Source of the DNA: Epiperipatus broadwayi
Lineage: Eukaryota; Onychophora; Udeonychophora; Euonychophora; Peripatidae
Direction: 5' to 3'
Assembly (NCBI GenBank): GCA_028023455.1
Contig: JAQFVV010000036.1
Span: 8,307,576 to 8,371,575 of the forward strand
Length of the DNA stretch: 64,000 nt
Shown: piece by piece, positions 1-11,456 of the stretch
Layout: each line of letters begins with the position of its first letter
Numbering within the stretch: position 1 is the first letter of the stretch
Program-made: the position numbers and the translations under genes
The notes under the pieces: model-generated
Seen by the model: only the letters and a program-made list of their open reading frames with translations
What the model was told of the DNA's origin: nothing
Database searches by the model: none

Positions 1-19
1 AATAGAATCCTATCTGACC

Positions 20-1424
20 AAACTAAATTCTTCATTAATAATGTTATTTGATGTATTTTTTTTCTTATTTATTTTGTAAAATCATTTCCATTTATTTATT
101 TTGTTCTTTAAGTTTTATTATGATTTCTGTTTTCCGTTAAATTAATTATAAAAAAATGTTAAACTTAAGTCGGGCGTGAATGGCTGTATCGATTTGTAAA
201 GATATATTAAGGGAGGGTAATCTTGGGTTGTTCATTTCGTAGTTGAATTGGTTCAATGGATTGGATATATTTATGTAATTAGTAGGTGTAATATGAGATC
301 CGCTACGGGCAGGATTATAGATATACGCCACACACCCTCTGTTTGCCTATGGATGGGTTTGTAAGTCGGCAGAATACCGCAGCCCATTCCTATGGAGTTT
401 TTAGTTTATTGATCTACTTGCCCACAGGGATGTCACATCCCTGTGGGTGGAGAGTCAATGTCGTTTCTATTTCTACATATTGTTCAGATGTACATTCCTG
501 ACAATATTGTTGTGTTGTCGTATCATGCTACATTGAATACATGAATGTATCAGATGGATTGGCGCCAGTTGATTGCGAAATGTGTTGCCTAAGGTTAAGT
601 AGGGATAGAATATTTTATTTTCAAATGCAAATCTATGTAGTCGATTCAGGCTCGATCCTAAATAAAACTATTAAATTTAAGTTGTTTATAGACGCTTGCA
701 TGGATTGTTTATCGGTTAACTATGTTTTGCGTTTCATATTTGATCAAAATATATAGACATTCGATAAATAATGATACCTTACGGTGAGTATCTAAAAATG
801 TATTTATTCGGATGTCTTTTAAGTTATTGGTGACGATGCAAGTATCTTACGATGAATACTAGAGGGTTTCTTATAATTCCCTATGCAATTGTCAGTAATC
901 AATAATTTTGTATTTTGATCGTTTATGTTTACTTTGAAATGTTTTTGACCGTTGAAATCTATGTAACCGATCTATAGCAACATATTAAACAGGTTTATAA
1001 GCCCATCTGTGCGAACTTGATTAAAAATGTAAATTTATAATATAATAGTAACTCAATGTAAATTAAAGTAAAATCAAAGTTAAAAATAATGTTAAATGTT
1101 TAAATGTAAATCACTAAAATAATTTTAAACCTTATATATATGTGCATAAATAAATCTGTTTGTTTGATAATTACTGGCAGTGGCTTACTTTATTCTTTTA
1201 TATACTAGTAAATGATATTATTAAATCTCTGCTATTCCACTGAGCTAGTGACAATGGGCTAACGATCTAAATATGTAAATAAAGTGGAATCCTAACAGCG
1301 CGTATCTGCCTACTCTATAAATTTTTCTAGGCTCAAAGGCCTAGATGGCGCCCTTTGGTAGTGCGGTGCGGTGCGATGCGATCTCCCACTTCGTTTGGAT
1401 CGTTATAATATATATATATATAAC
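20..1424. repeat. Dispersed repeat R1, copy 1 (blocks D-A-B-C)
   Basis: This stretch shares four blocks with 4250-5560. Block D is about 20-120, block A about 148-700 (contains GGCGTGAATGGCTGTAT and CAGATGGATTGGCGCC), block B about 830-1015 (contains TTCCCTATGCAATTG) and block C about 1150-1400 (contains CCACTGAGCTAGTGAC). Blocks read D-A-B-C here and D-B-A-C in the other copy. Block A holds a tRNA A-box-like string (TAGCTCAGTGG in the second copy) and block C holds the same kind of string on the opposite strand, so parts may be SINE-derived. Short open frames inside it have no recognisable domain and are not called. Confidence 0.7.
421..447. other. Perfect palindromic hairpin inside R1
   Basis: CCCACAGGGATGT is followed by its reverse complement with almost no loop, a 12-13 bp perfect stem. 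The matching site in R1 copy 2 (about 4908-4935) keeps the outer bases but has lost most of the pairing, so the perfect stem belongs to copy 1 only. Confidence 0.7.
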
Positions 1425-2239
1425 TGGGAATTTGATAATAGCTTGTTGAACTAATAATTTAAAATCATAGATGTGTTTCTTACGATTAAAAAGCAACAAC
1501 ACAAAATATAATAGGAATTCTTTCCCACCATGCTATAATTATGTATCTCCTTTATCATGAGCACCAAATATCTACATTTATTATTTAAATAAGGCTTCTA
1601 TCTTAGCCTGCAAAATTCAATATTCCATTTATGACTTCTTTGACTTGGGCTTTATTAAATATGTACCGCAAAAATATATATATTTATAAACTATATTATA
1701 CCACTTTTAGAAACAAGCAAAATATATACCAAAATAACTCTTAAATAACGCACGTGAGAATGTCAACTTACAATTCCAATGTTAAATAATTATAACCTGA
1801 TCTGTCCTCTTAAAACACATCTGATAATAAGATTATAATAATCAAATGATTAAGAAAATTTATTTAAAAAAATGATAAAATTTGGAGACCTAAATTTATT
1901 ATGTTGTATATTTATATAAATGATTCCATGCAAGAAATAATGCTTTATTTATTCTTCAATTCAACCTATATACTCATTTATTATTTGATGTTTACATATA
2001 TACATGTAATATATTCACTTTATCACAACAAATTTCATTAGCCACTGAAGTATAATATATACAGTTAATATATTTTTAAAACTTGGAATTTACTGATTTG
2101 TTTACACTATTTAATATAAGATTAATGATTAAAAACCAAACATTTAATTATTAAATGGCCTTTAACATTTTTACCACTGTTAAATCAAAACATTAAAAAA
2201 AAGCTATTTACAAACATCATATATATATATCTTTGTTAT
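1425..2239. other. No gene recognised
   Basis: AT-rich DNA with a short (TA)n tract at its left edge. I see no coding potential, RNA gene or repeat shared with the rest of the window. Confidence 0.5.
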
Positions 2240-2385
2240 ATATAGAGCCCGCAAAACAAGCTCTTAACAAGATTTGAGAATATCCACAACCCCAGACCGG
2301 TTTCTGCATCTCGCATCATCAGTGAGATGCCAGGATATTTATTAGATTAAAAATACTAGGACAAGCCCAGCACTTTATCTAATTT
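2240..2385 (-). repeat. Family C hammerhead repeat, copy 1
   Basis: Homologous to 63372-63460: both carry CAAGCTCTTAACAAG, GAATATCCA and CCCCAGACCGG. On the minus strand this copy has a full hammerhead motif, whereas the other has lost stem II and the GAAA. The family is short and shows no coding region, fitting a non-autonomous retrozyme or a Penelope-like terminal fragment. Confidence 0.65.
2289..2328 (-). ncRNA. Hammerhead ribozyme, family C
   Basis: On the minus strand the order is stem I AUCUCA, core CUGAUGA, stem II UGC-GAGAU-GCA (3 bp, 5-nt loop), GAAA, stem III, then UC and the stem I partner UGGGGU. Stem I pairs over 6 bp including two G-U wobbles. Stem III is the 6-nt palindrome ACCGGU with no loop, so it can hardly close within one molecule but would pair perfectly between two copies. 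Predicted cleavage lies between plus-strand positions 2295 and 2294. All invariant core bases are present. Activity is inference. Confidence 0.75.
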
Positions 2386-2389
2386 ATAA

Positions 2390-3930
2390 CTATTGAGAAG
2401 AAAATCTGAAATTTTCTAGACATCCATATGTCTAAAAATCCAGTGATCTAACTCAAATAGCCATATGGGATTGAACTGACTTGATTTTTTATCATTTTAT
2501 ATATTTTTGTAAATTTAATTTCAATATTTTATGAAAAACTTATATATTTAAATTATAATGGTCGGTTAAACTTCAAGTTACTATATACATGTAACATCTA
2601 TGTTAAAATGTTTTGTAAAATAAAACAAATAAATTTTATAATAAAGAAAACTAGAAAAACATCAACAAATGAATAGATAAATTGATTAATTTTAGTTACC
2701 CTGTAACTGCAAACTTTTCCATTATTTTCAGTCTCTTGTTTACTTTAAATATTTTGGTCTTGGTTCCATTCTTAGTATGTGAAATAACTTAAAAAATATA
2801 TACACATTAGCAACACATGAATTTATAGAATTTTCTTTTTAAAGCAATTAATTCCTGGCATTCTCTTTATATTCAGCTGTAGAAATAAATCAATGTGGAT
2901 ATTAAGCTTAGGATCATTAAAAGAAACTTAAAAGTTAAAAAATAGCTATTTTTTCAAGGTTTGCTTACAAATGCTGGCTTGGTGATAAACTGCATATTTC
3001 ACCGGATTTTAATAGTGAAATAAGATAGGCACAGGGCAGAAATTGCCCTTGGATATGAAAATTTACTAAGCCAACATTATGATGTTATATCTTGGTCCAG
3101 TAGCTATTATATTTATATCAAAAGAAGAATTTGTGGAATAGACAAAAAAGTTATGGCTTCTTTCTTTTCTATTTTATCGCAATTATCCCTCTTTGTTGCT
3201 ATAGTAATATTTTTTCTATTGGTATAACCCACATGCTGACTTAAAAATCTTTAACACTGCAATTGCTGATTTTAAAATATTAAGATAAAAAAATACTACT
3301 AATAATAACACACACAAAAAATATTACATAGAAAAATTAATTTTTGCAGTTGACAAAATAAATAAATAAATAAATAACAAACAATAACATTGTATTCCAA
3401 ATAATTACCAAAAAAATATAATCTAATTATAACTAGCAATTTAGAAGCTACTGCTTATAATTATTTACATATACATACTGTAAAGATATATAAATATGCC
3501 GTTACATTAATTTAAAATAAAATCTTAAAGTTCGCAAATAAAAATAAATGTATTAAAAAAAAAACTAAACGCTAAAATTAAAATGTTCATTAAACATATA
3601 TATTCGCACAGATGCAAAACTTTAAAAAAATTTTTTTATAAATAAAAAAAGTATTTGAACGTACTTTTTTGATAAAAAAATAAAAGATTTAAATATAGAA
3701 ATATTTTAATAAAGAAATAACGTAAGTTAAAATAAAAACAGGTATTAATTAATTCCTGTAATCTGTAAATGGAAATGATTGTTTATTAATTATCCAAAAG
3801 CTGTGTAATTAAAAGGTCAGATGAAAAGTTAGATAAGAGAATAAAGAGAAATTAGCTTGACCAATGGAAGCACCAAGCCTCAGCCCGGACCAGAATGAAA
3901 AGGATGGATTAGTGATGTTTTGTTGGTTGA
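2390..3930. other. No gene recognised
   Basis: AT-rich DNA with many A/T homopolymers and an (AAAT)n-like run near 3358-3378. The only notable item is the multi-hairpin segment listed separately. Confidence 0.5.
2975..3073. other. Multi-hairpin segment, possible structured RNA
   Basis: The outer arms TGGCTTGGTGATAA and TTTACTAAGCCA pair imperfectly. They enclose two further hairpins: TTTCAC with GTGAAA (about 2997-3020) and GGGCA with TGCCC (about 3034-3048). The result is a cloverleaf-like fold. No tRNA A or B box is present and no second copy was noticed, so it may be a unique RNA locus, a repeat remnant or chance. Confidence 0.3.
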
Positions 3931-3944
3931 ATCTGTGTGGATAC

Positions 3945-3952
3945 TATAAAAG
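3945..3952 (+). promoter_or_regulatory. Candidate TATA box
   Basis: TATAAAAG lies in locally less AT-rich sequence about 120 bp before the first-exon candidate. A start of transcription near 3975 would give a 5' leader of about 90 nt. TATA-like strings are common in AT-rich DNA, so this is weak alone. Confidence 0.25.
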
Positions 3953-4064
3953 GAGAAATACAGTTTTCCTGACAGTTTTCCGGCTTGTTTTTGAGGGTCG
4001 TGATAGGACGCACATATCACACTCTCTATCTCTATTTTAAAAATGAACTGACTGTGATACCGAA

Positions 4065-4157
4065 ATGAACAAGTTAATGCTACCTCCAGAACATCTGAAC
4101 AGGTTTTCAAATAAAGACTCCGTGGAAATATACATCAAGAGCAGTGATTCTTCTACT
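4065..4157 (+). CDS. Candidate first coding exon, unknown protein
   Basis: The ATG opens a 31-codon frame that runs, in phase 0, to a splice-donor-like GTAAGC at 4158. The encoded peptide starts MNKLMLPPEH and is hydrophilic, with a serine-rich end (SSDSS). A TATA box lies upstream and the surrounding 3.85-4.15 kb stretch is not part of any repeat I recognise. No second exon could be identified, no homology is claimed, and an ATG followed directly by AAC TGA lies 24 bases earlier. Treat as a guess to be tested with RNA data. Confidence 0.2.
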
Positions 4158-4249
4158 GTAAGCTATTGACATGAACTCTAAAATTTAAAAATAATTAAGA
4201 ACTTTCGTTCAAGCTTATGAACTTATATCTGACTTTTAAGTTTAAAATC

Positions 4250-5560
4250 AATTAATAATGTTTGATTTTATATGTTTTGCTTTAAAAAAAAATCATTTCC
4301 ATTTTATTGTTTTTTTATTTGTATTAATACTTGTCGTATAAATTATTTAAATGCATGAAATTTAAAGTTGGGTATGGATATTGCATAGATTCGTTAGCGG
4401 TTGTGTTGCTGTTTCATAGTTGATTGGAATATATAAGTCACCAATGTCACTGTGGCATCTTACAATGAATGCTATTGGGTTTTTTTGTATTCCCTATGCA
4501 ATTGACATTATCGATGACTTTATATTTTGATCGGTTATGTTTATTTTGGAATGTTTTAACTGTGGAATCTATGCAGCCAATCTATACTCAACATTTTAAA
4601 ACACATTTTATAAAATTCATCTGTGCGAACATAATAAATGTTAAATTTAATTCGGGCGTGAATGGCTGTATAGATTTGTAAAGTTATATATAGTTTAAGG
4701 GAGGGTAATCTTAGGTTATTTGTTTCGTAGTTGAATTAGCTCAGTGGATTGGATATATTTGTTTAATTAGTAGATGTAGTATGAGATCCGCTATGGGCAG
4801 GATTACATATATATGCCACACACCTGTTTGCCTATGGATGGGATTTTAAGCCGGCAAAGGACTGCAATCTATTCCTATGGAGTTTTATGTTTATTGTTCT
4901 ACTCGCCAACACATGTAGCATTCCTGTTGGTGGAGAGACAATGTCTTCTCTAACTCTACTTACTGTTCAGATGTACATTCCATGACAGTATAGTATTTTG
5001 TGTTGTTGTATTTTCATGCTACATTGAATACATAAATGTATCAGATGGATTGGCGCCGGTTTGACTGCGAACTTTTTGGCCTAAGGTGAAATAAGGGTCA
5101 GAACATTTTTCTTTTCAAATACAATCTATATAGTCTATTCATACTTGACTCACTAAATAAATATTAAACTCATTATTGAAATCTAGTTAAATGTAAATTT
5201 AAAGATTAATATAAACATCTAAAATGTTAAACTTATTCCTCAAATTAGAATGATTTTATATGTGCGTAAATAAATATTTTATGTGTTAATTTCTGGCAGT
5301 GGCTTTTATTTTTTTTATATTTGAGATATAAAGTTATATTTTATAATCTCTGCTGTTCCACTGAGCTAGTGACTTGGGTTAACGATCTAAATATTTAAAT
5401 AAAGTGGAATCTTAACAGCGCGTATCTGCCTACTCTATAAATTTTTCTAGGTTTAAATCCTAGATGGTGCCCTGGTAGTTGCAGATATGATTGACTGCTG
5501 TCTCCGCCTTCATTTGGATCGTTATAATACATACACACTTTATATATGTCACCATTGCTA
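4250..5560. repeat. Dispersed repeat R1, copy 2 (blocks D-B-A-C)
   Basis: Diverged copy of 20-1424. Block D is about 4250-4370, B about 4440-4635, A about 4640-5175 and C about 5275-5550. A partial second copy of the start of block A (GGGTATGGATATTGCATAGATT) precedes block B, so block A seems to have been tandem before rearrangement. A 74-codon minus-strand frame at 5395-5619 lies mostly in block C and is disrupted in copy 1, so it is not called as a gene. Confidence 0.7.
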
Positions 5561-5569
5561 TCAAAATCA

Positions 5570-8500
5570 CCATCGCAAAACAAAGCATATACCAACAATA
5601 AAAAACAAAAATGAAACAAATAACAACTAACAACAATAATAACCTATATACAAATCCTTATGTAAAAACAAAATCAAAGAGATTTTTTTAAAACAATAAT
5701 GGCACTTTTCTAATTGTGTAGTGAAGTTAGTTAAGGGAAATATTTATTTTTGCTGTGAACTGTGAAATTCAGACCACTCAGAAAAGATCGAATTGCCATT
5801 TTCTAATTGTTGATTACTAACTGGTAAAGAAACTGCAATTAATACTTTGGATTGCTACTATCCAGTCACAATGCAAAAACTACCTATCTTGAAGAATCAG
5901 ATTAAAAACATACATTGCTAAATCTTTTCAAGATGAACCTTGAAGCTCAAAATTGCATCAACATGAAAACATCTCTAATGTCATAATCCAGAACCTATTC
6001 TGAATATTGCTGTTATATCACAACCAGAGAAATAGAAATCAAAACCTTCAAAATGAATTCTAGCTAGATCTGAACTTTGCACATCCTACTGGAAGAAATC
6101 CACCAGACAGACCATTATGCCTTGAAAGTAAACTAACATTTTCATAAGATAACCAGGGCTTAAATATCTTGTTTAAATCTCTATGATAGTCTCAGCTTAA
6201 TCTAACTGCTTTGACTCTTCAGTTGTGTGTCCCGCACATCTTATTTTGATGGGTCAACATGTTTTCCTTTTTTACTGATGTAAAAACTATAAGTATGATG
6301 TCAAACAAAATACAGGCATTTGATAGATCTCTGATGTAGCTTTCTAAAGATGTCTTTTACAAAAAAATCCAATGAAATTTGGATTTTTTATATATTTTTT
6401 TCATAACCGATGCATTTAATTTTTTTTTGATTAATTTTGTAATTTCCATGAAGCGATAAAGACAGAAAATACTTATTGGCCTTCAAATACACTTTTACTG
6501 GAATAAAAATACTCTGACTCACAAACAAGGCCTTCAATGGAGTCTAAACATAACCAGAATATCAGGCTCGTAAGTATACAATTTTAATTTTTTGAATAAT
6601 ATTTTAGCTTTTTTTTAATTATTTGGAAAAAATGATTTCATTTTTATTAATTTGGGTGGTGTGTGTCTATATCAATTATATATTTATTTATGCTCATATA
6701 GAATTCATATCTATGGTAATTTTCTAAGTTTTAATCCACTTATTTTATAAAAATAAACTTATTTTATAAAAATAATGATTCTCAAAAAGTTTAGTAATTT
6801 ATTTATTATGATGTTTATATGGTGTGTTTATGTTTACAAGTAATGATTTACAAAACTAATAATCAAATGTACAGAAAGATTGCATATGCAGGCAATTAAT
6901 TAAATTCTGATTCTTGCCTATGCCTTGATATTCATGCTCTGGAGTCACCCTGGTTTTGCTATAGGTTTTATCACATTATTTTTAAGTCTATAGCTAACAA
7001 ATGGACTATATGCAAATAAATTATATCTATGTGATACAATTAATATAACAGATAGCATCACTGGTGTGCATAAGGAATATATACATCACTGATGTACACA
7101 GAAAATATAAAATGAAGAGATGAAACTCATTTTATCAGTGATACAGACAGTAGTCTACAATTTCTAGTTTTAGATAGACAAGAAGCCAATTGCTATGACT
7201 ACAAATGCATATCTATCTTCTGGAAATGATTTGTTTTGTATCTTTTATTAGGATGAATCTTTTTCTTATAGACGCCTTTGACATTTGGAAACTTTTGTGG
7301 TACAAGATAAAAATGAAGAATTCTTATGCGAATACTTTTGGAGATTCTGAAGCTGTGGATTATCTCAGATAAGACATTATATACGGTTTGAAAGATAATT
7401 TTATGAGAAATACAAAAAAATTATCACTGAAGATATAATTTAAACTTATTTAATGATGAATTAGAAATTATGAACAAACAATAAAGTAATAATTATTTTG
7501 GATGTTGAAATGTCTTTTTAAAGTGGTTATTACTATTTGTCTTAGACTTACTGTTTTCCTTAGTTTTTCTAGTTTCTATTAATGTAAATTTTTTTTGCTC
7601 TAACATAATTAAAACTGAAGTTATTGTGAAAATTGTGTCTCAGGCCAGTTTAAAAAAAAATTCAATATGACGCCTGGCGGACAAAGCAGCTAAAAAGAAA
7701 CCTACACCTATAATAAGTTATGTATAAACATTTAAATATCATTAATTATTTCATTATGTATTTTTTATTATTATATGTATTGAAGCCTTAGTTTTAAGAT
7801 TTAATATTTTAAATTTATTTGTCCGAGAGTGTATTGTGACTTTATATTTTATACTTAGTTTTTCTTTCTTATATCATTAATTATGGTTAAAAGCTTGGGC
7901 AGATACTATTAGTTTTCTTTTTAACTCACCTGTTCCTTATTTTTGTTGTAGTTAATTTAGTTATTCTGTGTTTATGTTTCATGCAGACCGTAAATCTTTT
8001 GTCTAGCGATTTATAGGTTATATTGTTCTGTTTTTTTTTAAACTGCAGAGATTTTGTTTTCATATATTGTAGATTATATGATATTGTAATCTTTCTTGTC
8101 AGAATCAACCTTAAGGGTCTTAAATATGGCTTTTTATGAGTGTTGCAGTATATGCCATCCTAATCCAAGAAAACTCTTTTTGCACTGTTCGTTGACTTCC
8201 ATGCAAGAGCATTTTCTTTTAAAATCTCTAAATAAAGAAAAGTAGAATTTATTTAGATAAATTGCTGGCAGGAAGAAATCATAAATCCCTTTAATTCTTA
8301 AGTGAGAAAACAAACTTATCTGCCAACGTTTTTAATGCGACAATGCTCACGTACACTCTCTGATAAACCAGGTGGAGGAATTCGAGTCAAACTTTTATAC
8401 TTTGTTTGACTCATACTTATTTTGGAATTTAATAAAGTATTAATAACTATAATTGCTGGTGGCTGATGTTTGACTCTGGGTCCTTTCCTCAATTGTCTGA

Positions 8501-10190
8501 AGAATGTTAAAGAAATCTCCCTGGGTTTAATTGGTAGTATCTATCATCATCACCCTTTTGATCACTGTAAATTAGATTTTTTAGGTTGACAGTGGCCTAG
8601 TGGCACCCTTGGTGATAAAAAGTGAAATGAATTGACCATTACAATATATATATATATATTCTAGATGTAGAATGGTGTAGTGAATAAAGAAGTCCTAATT
8701 ATTTAATTAAATATAAACAAATAATTTAATAAGATGAATAATAAAATCATAAGATTAAAGTTAATTAATTAAAAAAAGCAAGCCTAAATAAGCTTTCCAA
8801 TCACTAGATTTAGACTCTATCAATTAATATACTAAATATGCATATATTTAAAATGAAATATAAAACAATAACTATTAAATTAAACATTTCAAATTAATTT
8901 TTAAATAAACACCAGTATTATCATTTAACATATCTTGACAAAAAATATATAATACATACTAATGCCTATCCAAGATGATAATCAATATTAACACACAATT
9001 ATTAAATGTACATAATTAAAACATTGGTTACTGAATAGTAGAGCAAAACTGGGATGGGGGAGGGTGAGAAAAAAAGAATTAACATAAAAAAATGTTTCCT
9101 CTTGCCTCTGATCAAATTTGTAAAGTTATCACTGTAAATAACGTAACAGAAATATTTAAACTTGACCATATTTATTAATATGTTTTAAAACTTTGTTATA
9201 TAGCATATAAATCTCACCTAGAATTTAAAAAAAATTGCCACTGTATATTTACGTATGACTTTATCTATGAATGTATGCAGATAGAACTAATTATTATATC
9301 TCTTTTAGTGGTTCCACTTTCTTCAGGTTTTATTATTTTGAACATATTTTGTTGAAATCAATCCTCAGCATTTTATCATTACACTTGGCTATTTTAAAGG
9401 CTTTTTTTAATGAATAGGCCAACAGTATAATAGGAAAAAAGATATTGAGAATTAATGATGTGAAAACATCAGTTAAACATAACTAAATTAGCAGATCAAT
9501 GGACTTTATTCTCTGATTGATCAGCAAGAGTGCATCTGAGTTTCTGGATGTTTACCCCAGGTGCTTTATTGCAAGCATGATGAATGTGCTCTTTATCATA
9601 GTATAATACTGAGGCGTTTTCTTTGTTTGCCACAATTGTCTGCGGAAGGCTTAGATATTAGTTTTATACTAATTGCTATTATGATTACAATTGGCATAGA
9701 GACAATAAGTTTCTAATTAGTGTTTCATGATAAAGTAGTTCTGATTAAAACATGTTTTTATATTCTCTCTCCAATGTTTCAATTGAGTTGAGGAAAAAAT
9801 ATCACTGTCTGAAATCATATTATGTTTTCAAAATAACATGTTTATATATTAATTTCCCATTTACGTTTCTTCTCTAATTGACACAGTCATTTATTTCAAA
9901 CATGGTACTTTATAACCTGTTCCTATTTATCTATATCTTGCTTTAATAAATTGCGATACAACTTTTCAAACATTATTTTAAAAATTTCAACTTTTGATAT
10001 AAAATTATTATTTTTTATTCTAGTTAGCCACAGTTTTATCAATTTAATTTTTTAAATTGTTCAGGATTAACATAATACTAATAAAAAAATTGCCCAGGAG
10101 TTCATAAGACCTTTAAGCATTGGAAGGGTGAAAACTGTAATTAATTCAATGATCTTTTGCTCCAAAGTTTAATTCTCTATCACAACTCTA
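5570..10190. other. Gene-free AT-rich stretch
   Basis: No exon, RNA gene or repeat relationship was found. A (TA)n tract sits at about 8645-8660. The segment 8460-8620 is less AT-rich but shows no coding frame. Ordinary intergenic or intronic DNA is the simplest reading. Confidence 0.5.
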
Positions 10191-10191
10191 A

Positions 10192-10307
10192 ACCACAATT
10201 TTTTTTTCTCATGTGTCATAGCATCAGCCGGGAAGCGAACCAGCTATTCCGGGACAACTGCTTGTAAAGCAGCTGTCGGTGATCTCTCGACCACCCCAAT
10301 TTTTTTC
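10192..10307 (-). mobile_element. tRNA-derived SINE, copy 1
   Basis: On the minus strand the element has an A-box-like GGTCGAGAGATCACCG and a weak B box, then GATGCTATGACAC and a poly(A) tail. The B box is eroded compared with the other four copies. A (C)ACAATTTTTTT string on both sides may be the target-site duplication but merges with the tail. Confidence 0.7.
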
Positions 10308-11039
10308 ATACTATCAAAAAAATAATATTGTAGCATTTTAATGTTATATTATTTAAAATCTTTTTTCAATTAAAGATTATAACGAAATGATTACCCAATA
10401 TTACAACAGTGAAGGCACAATTTAAATAGTATTCCTTTATTTGATTTTTGTAATTTATATGTAATATTAGAAATAGATAAAATAACTTTTTGGTCTGCAT
10501 TTTTTCTTCCTTTTGAGGCAATTGATCTACCTCTTTATTTGAACCCCTTACATTTACTTGAAAATGAAATGAATAAAACAATTGATCAGTAAACGATATT
10601 ATTTTGCTCTCTCAGTCACATATATTTAAATAAAAGATTATCTTGAATTTTAGTTTGCCCTGCTTATTACTAGCTAAAGGGTGTAATTTTTAATAATATG
10701 GTACAGCTTTATCCATATTATAATTCATGGGAACTTTCGGAACAACCATGTAGAAAATTAAAATATATAGTTTTGTATCAGCAAAATAACATTGTCTTTA
10801 ATTAGTAAATGTTATTTTACCTGAAACACCTGTAAATAAGTATTTATTATTTGCTTAACTATTCAACATACATTTTTAAATGCTTAAACATGTATATATA
10901 TTTTAAACATTTTATATTGTGGATATGGTCAGAACGTTTTTATTAGGCAACATTTATTACTCGTCCATAAATTTACATTATGTGTTAAGTGTTGGAATAA
11001 AATGCTGCAAAGAAGGTAATCCCAATAAATATCTTTTTT
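10308..11039. other. No gene recognised
   Basis: AT-rich spacer between two SINEs with no feature seen. Confidence 0.5.
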
Positions 11040-11176
11040 AAATGGTGACATGATTTTTTTTTAAGTGTCATAGCATCGGCCGGGACGCGAACCCGCAACC
11101 CGGGCAACTGCCTGCAAATGCAAAGCAGTCGCGCTGACCTCTCGACCACCAATGCAAGACAAATGGTGACATGATT
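11040..11176 (-). mobile_element. tRNA-derived SINE, copy 2, with target-site duplication
   Basis: The body is a class II tRNA-like head of about 90 nt on the minus strand, with A box GGTCGAGAGGTCAGCGC and B box GGGTTCGCGTCCC, ending GATGCTATGACACTT plus a run of A. The 16-bp direct repeat AAATGGTGACATGATT flanks it on both sides (11040-11055 and 11161-11176), the hallmark of LINE-assisted insertion. Almost nothing follows the tRNA part except a roughly 15-nt tail, so the element is very short for a SINE. Confidence 0.88.
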
Positions 11177-11403
11177 GAAAAACAGAAACATTTTAAATAG
11201 AGTAAAATAAGCATATCACTTCCAACCTTTTAAAAATGTTTTCTATTTTTATAGAAATATTGTTTGAAAAAATTTCTAGTTGCCTCTATGAAAGAATCTA
11301 AAGATATTAGGATTGATGATGGTGTTTTTAATATGAACTAATTAAAAAAAAGACTGGATCATACTCTATTCTTAGCAATTCAAACGAGAATTTATAGAAT
11401 GTA

Positions 11404-11409
11404 TTTATT
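11404..11409 (-). terminator. Polyadenylation signal of the PKD-like gene
   Basis: AATAAA on the minus strand, about 50 nt past the TAA stop of the 373-residue gene. Its position supports the idea that the open frame is a complete single-exon gene. Confidence 0.5.
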
Positions 11410-11456
11410 GCTTTGGAATAGCATTTGAAAATTATATATTCTAAAAAAAAAATAAT

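Noticed and set aside
5395-5619. 74-codon minus-strand frame with a hydrophobic start
   Set aside because: It lies mostly in block C of repeat R1 and the homologous part of copy 1 is interrupted by stops, so a protein is unlikely.
8345-8395. CTCTGATAAACCAGGTGGAGGAATTCGAGTC, resembling a decayed hammerhead
   Set aside because: G8 and GAAA are both missing and stems do not pair. No repeat relationship supports it.
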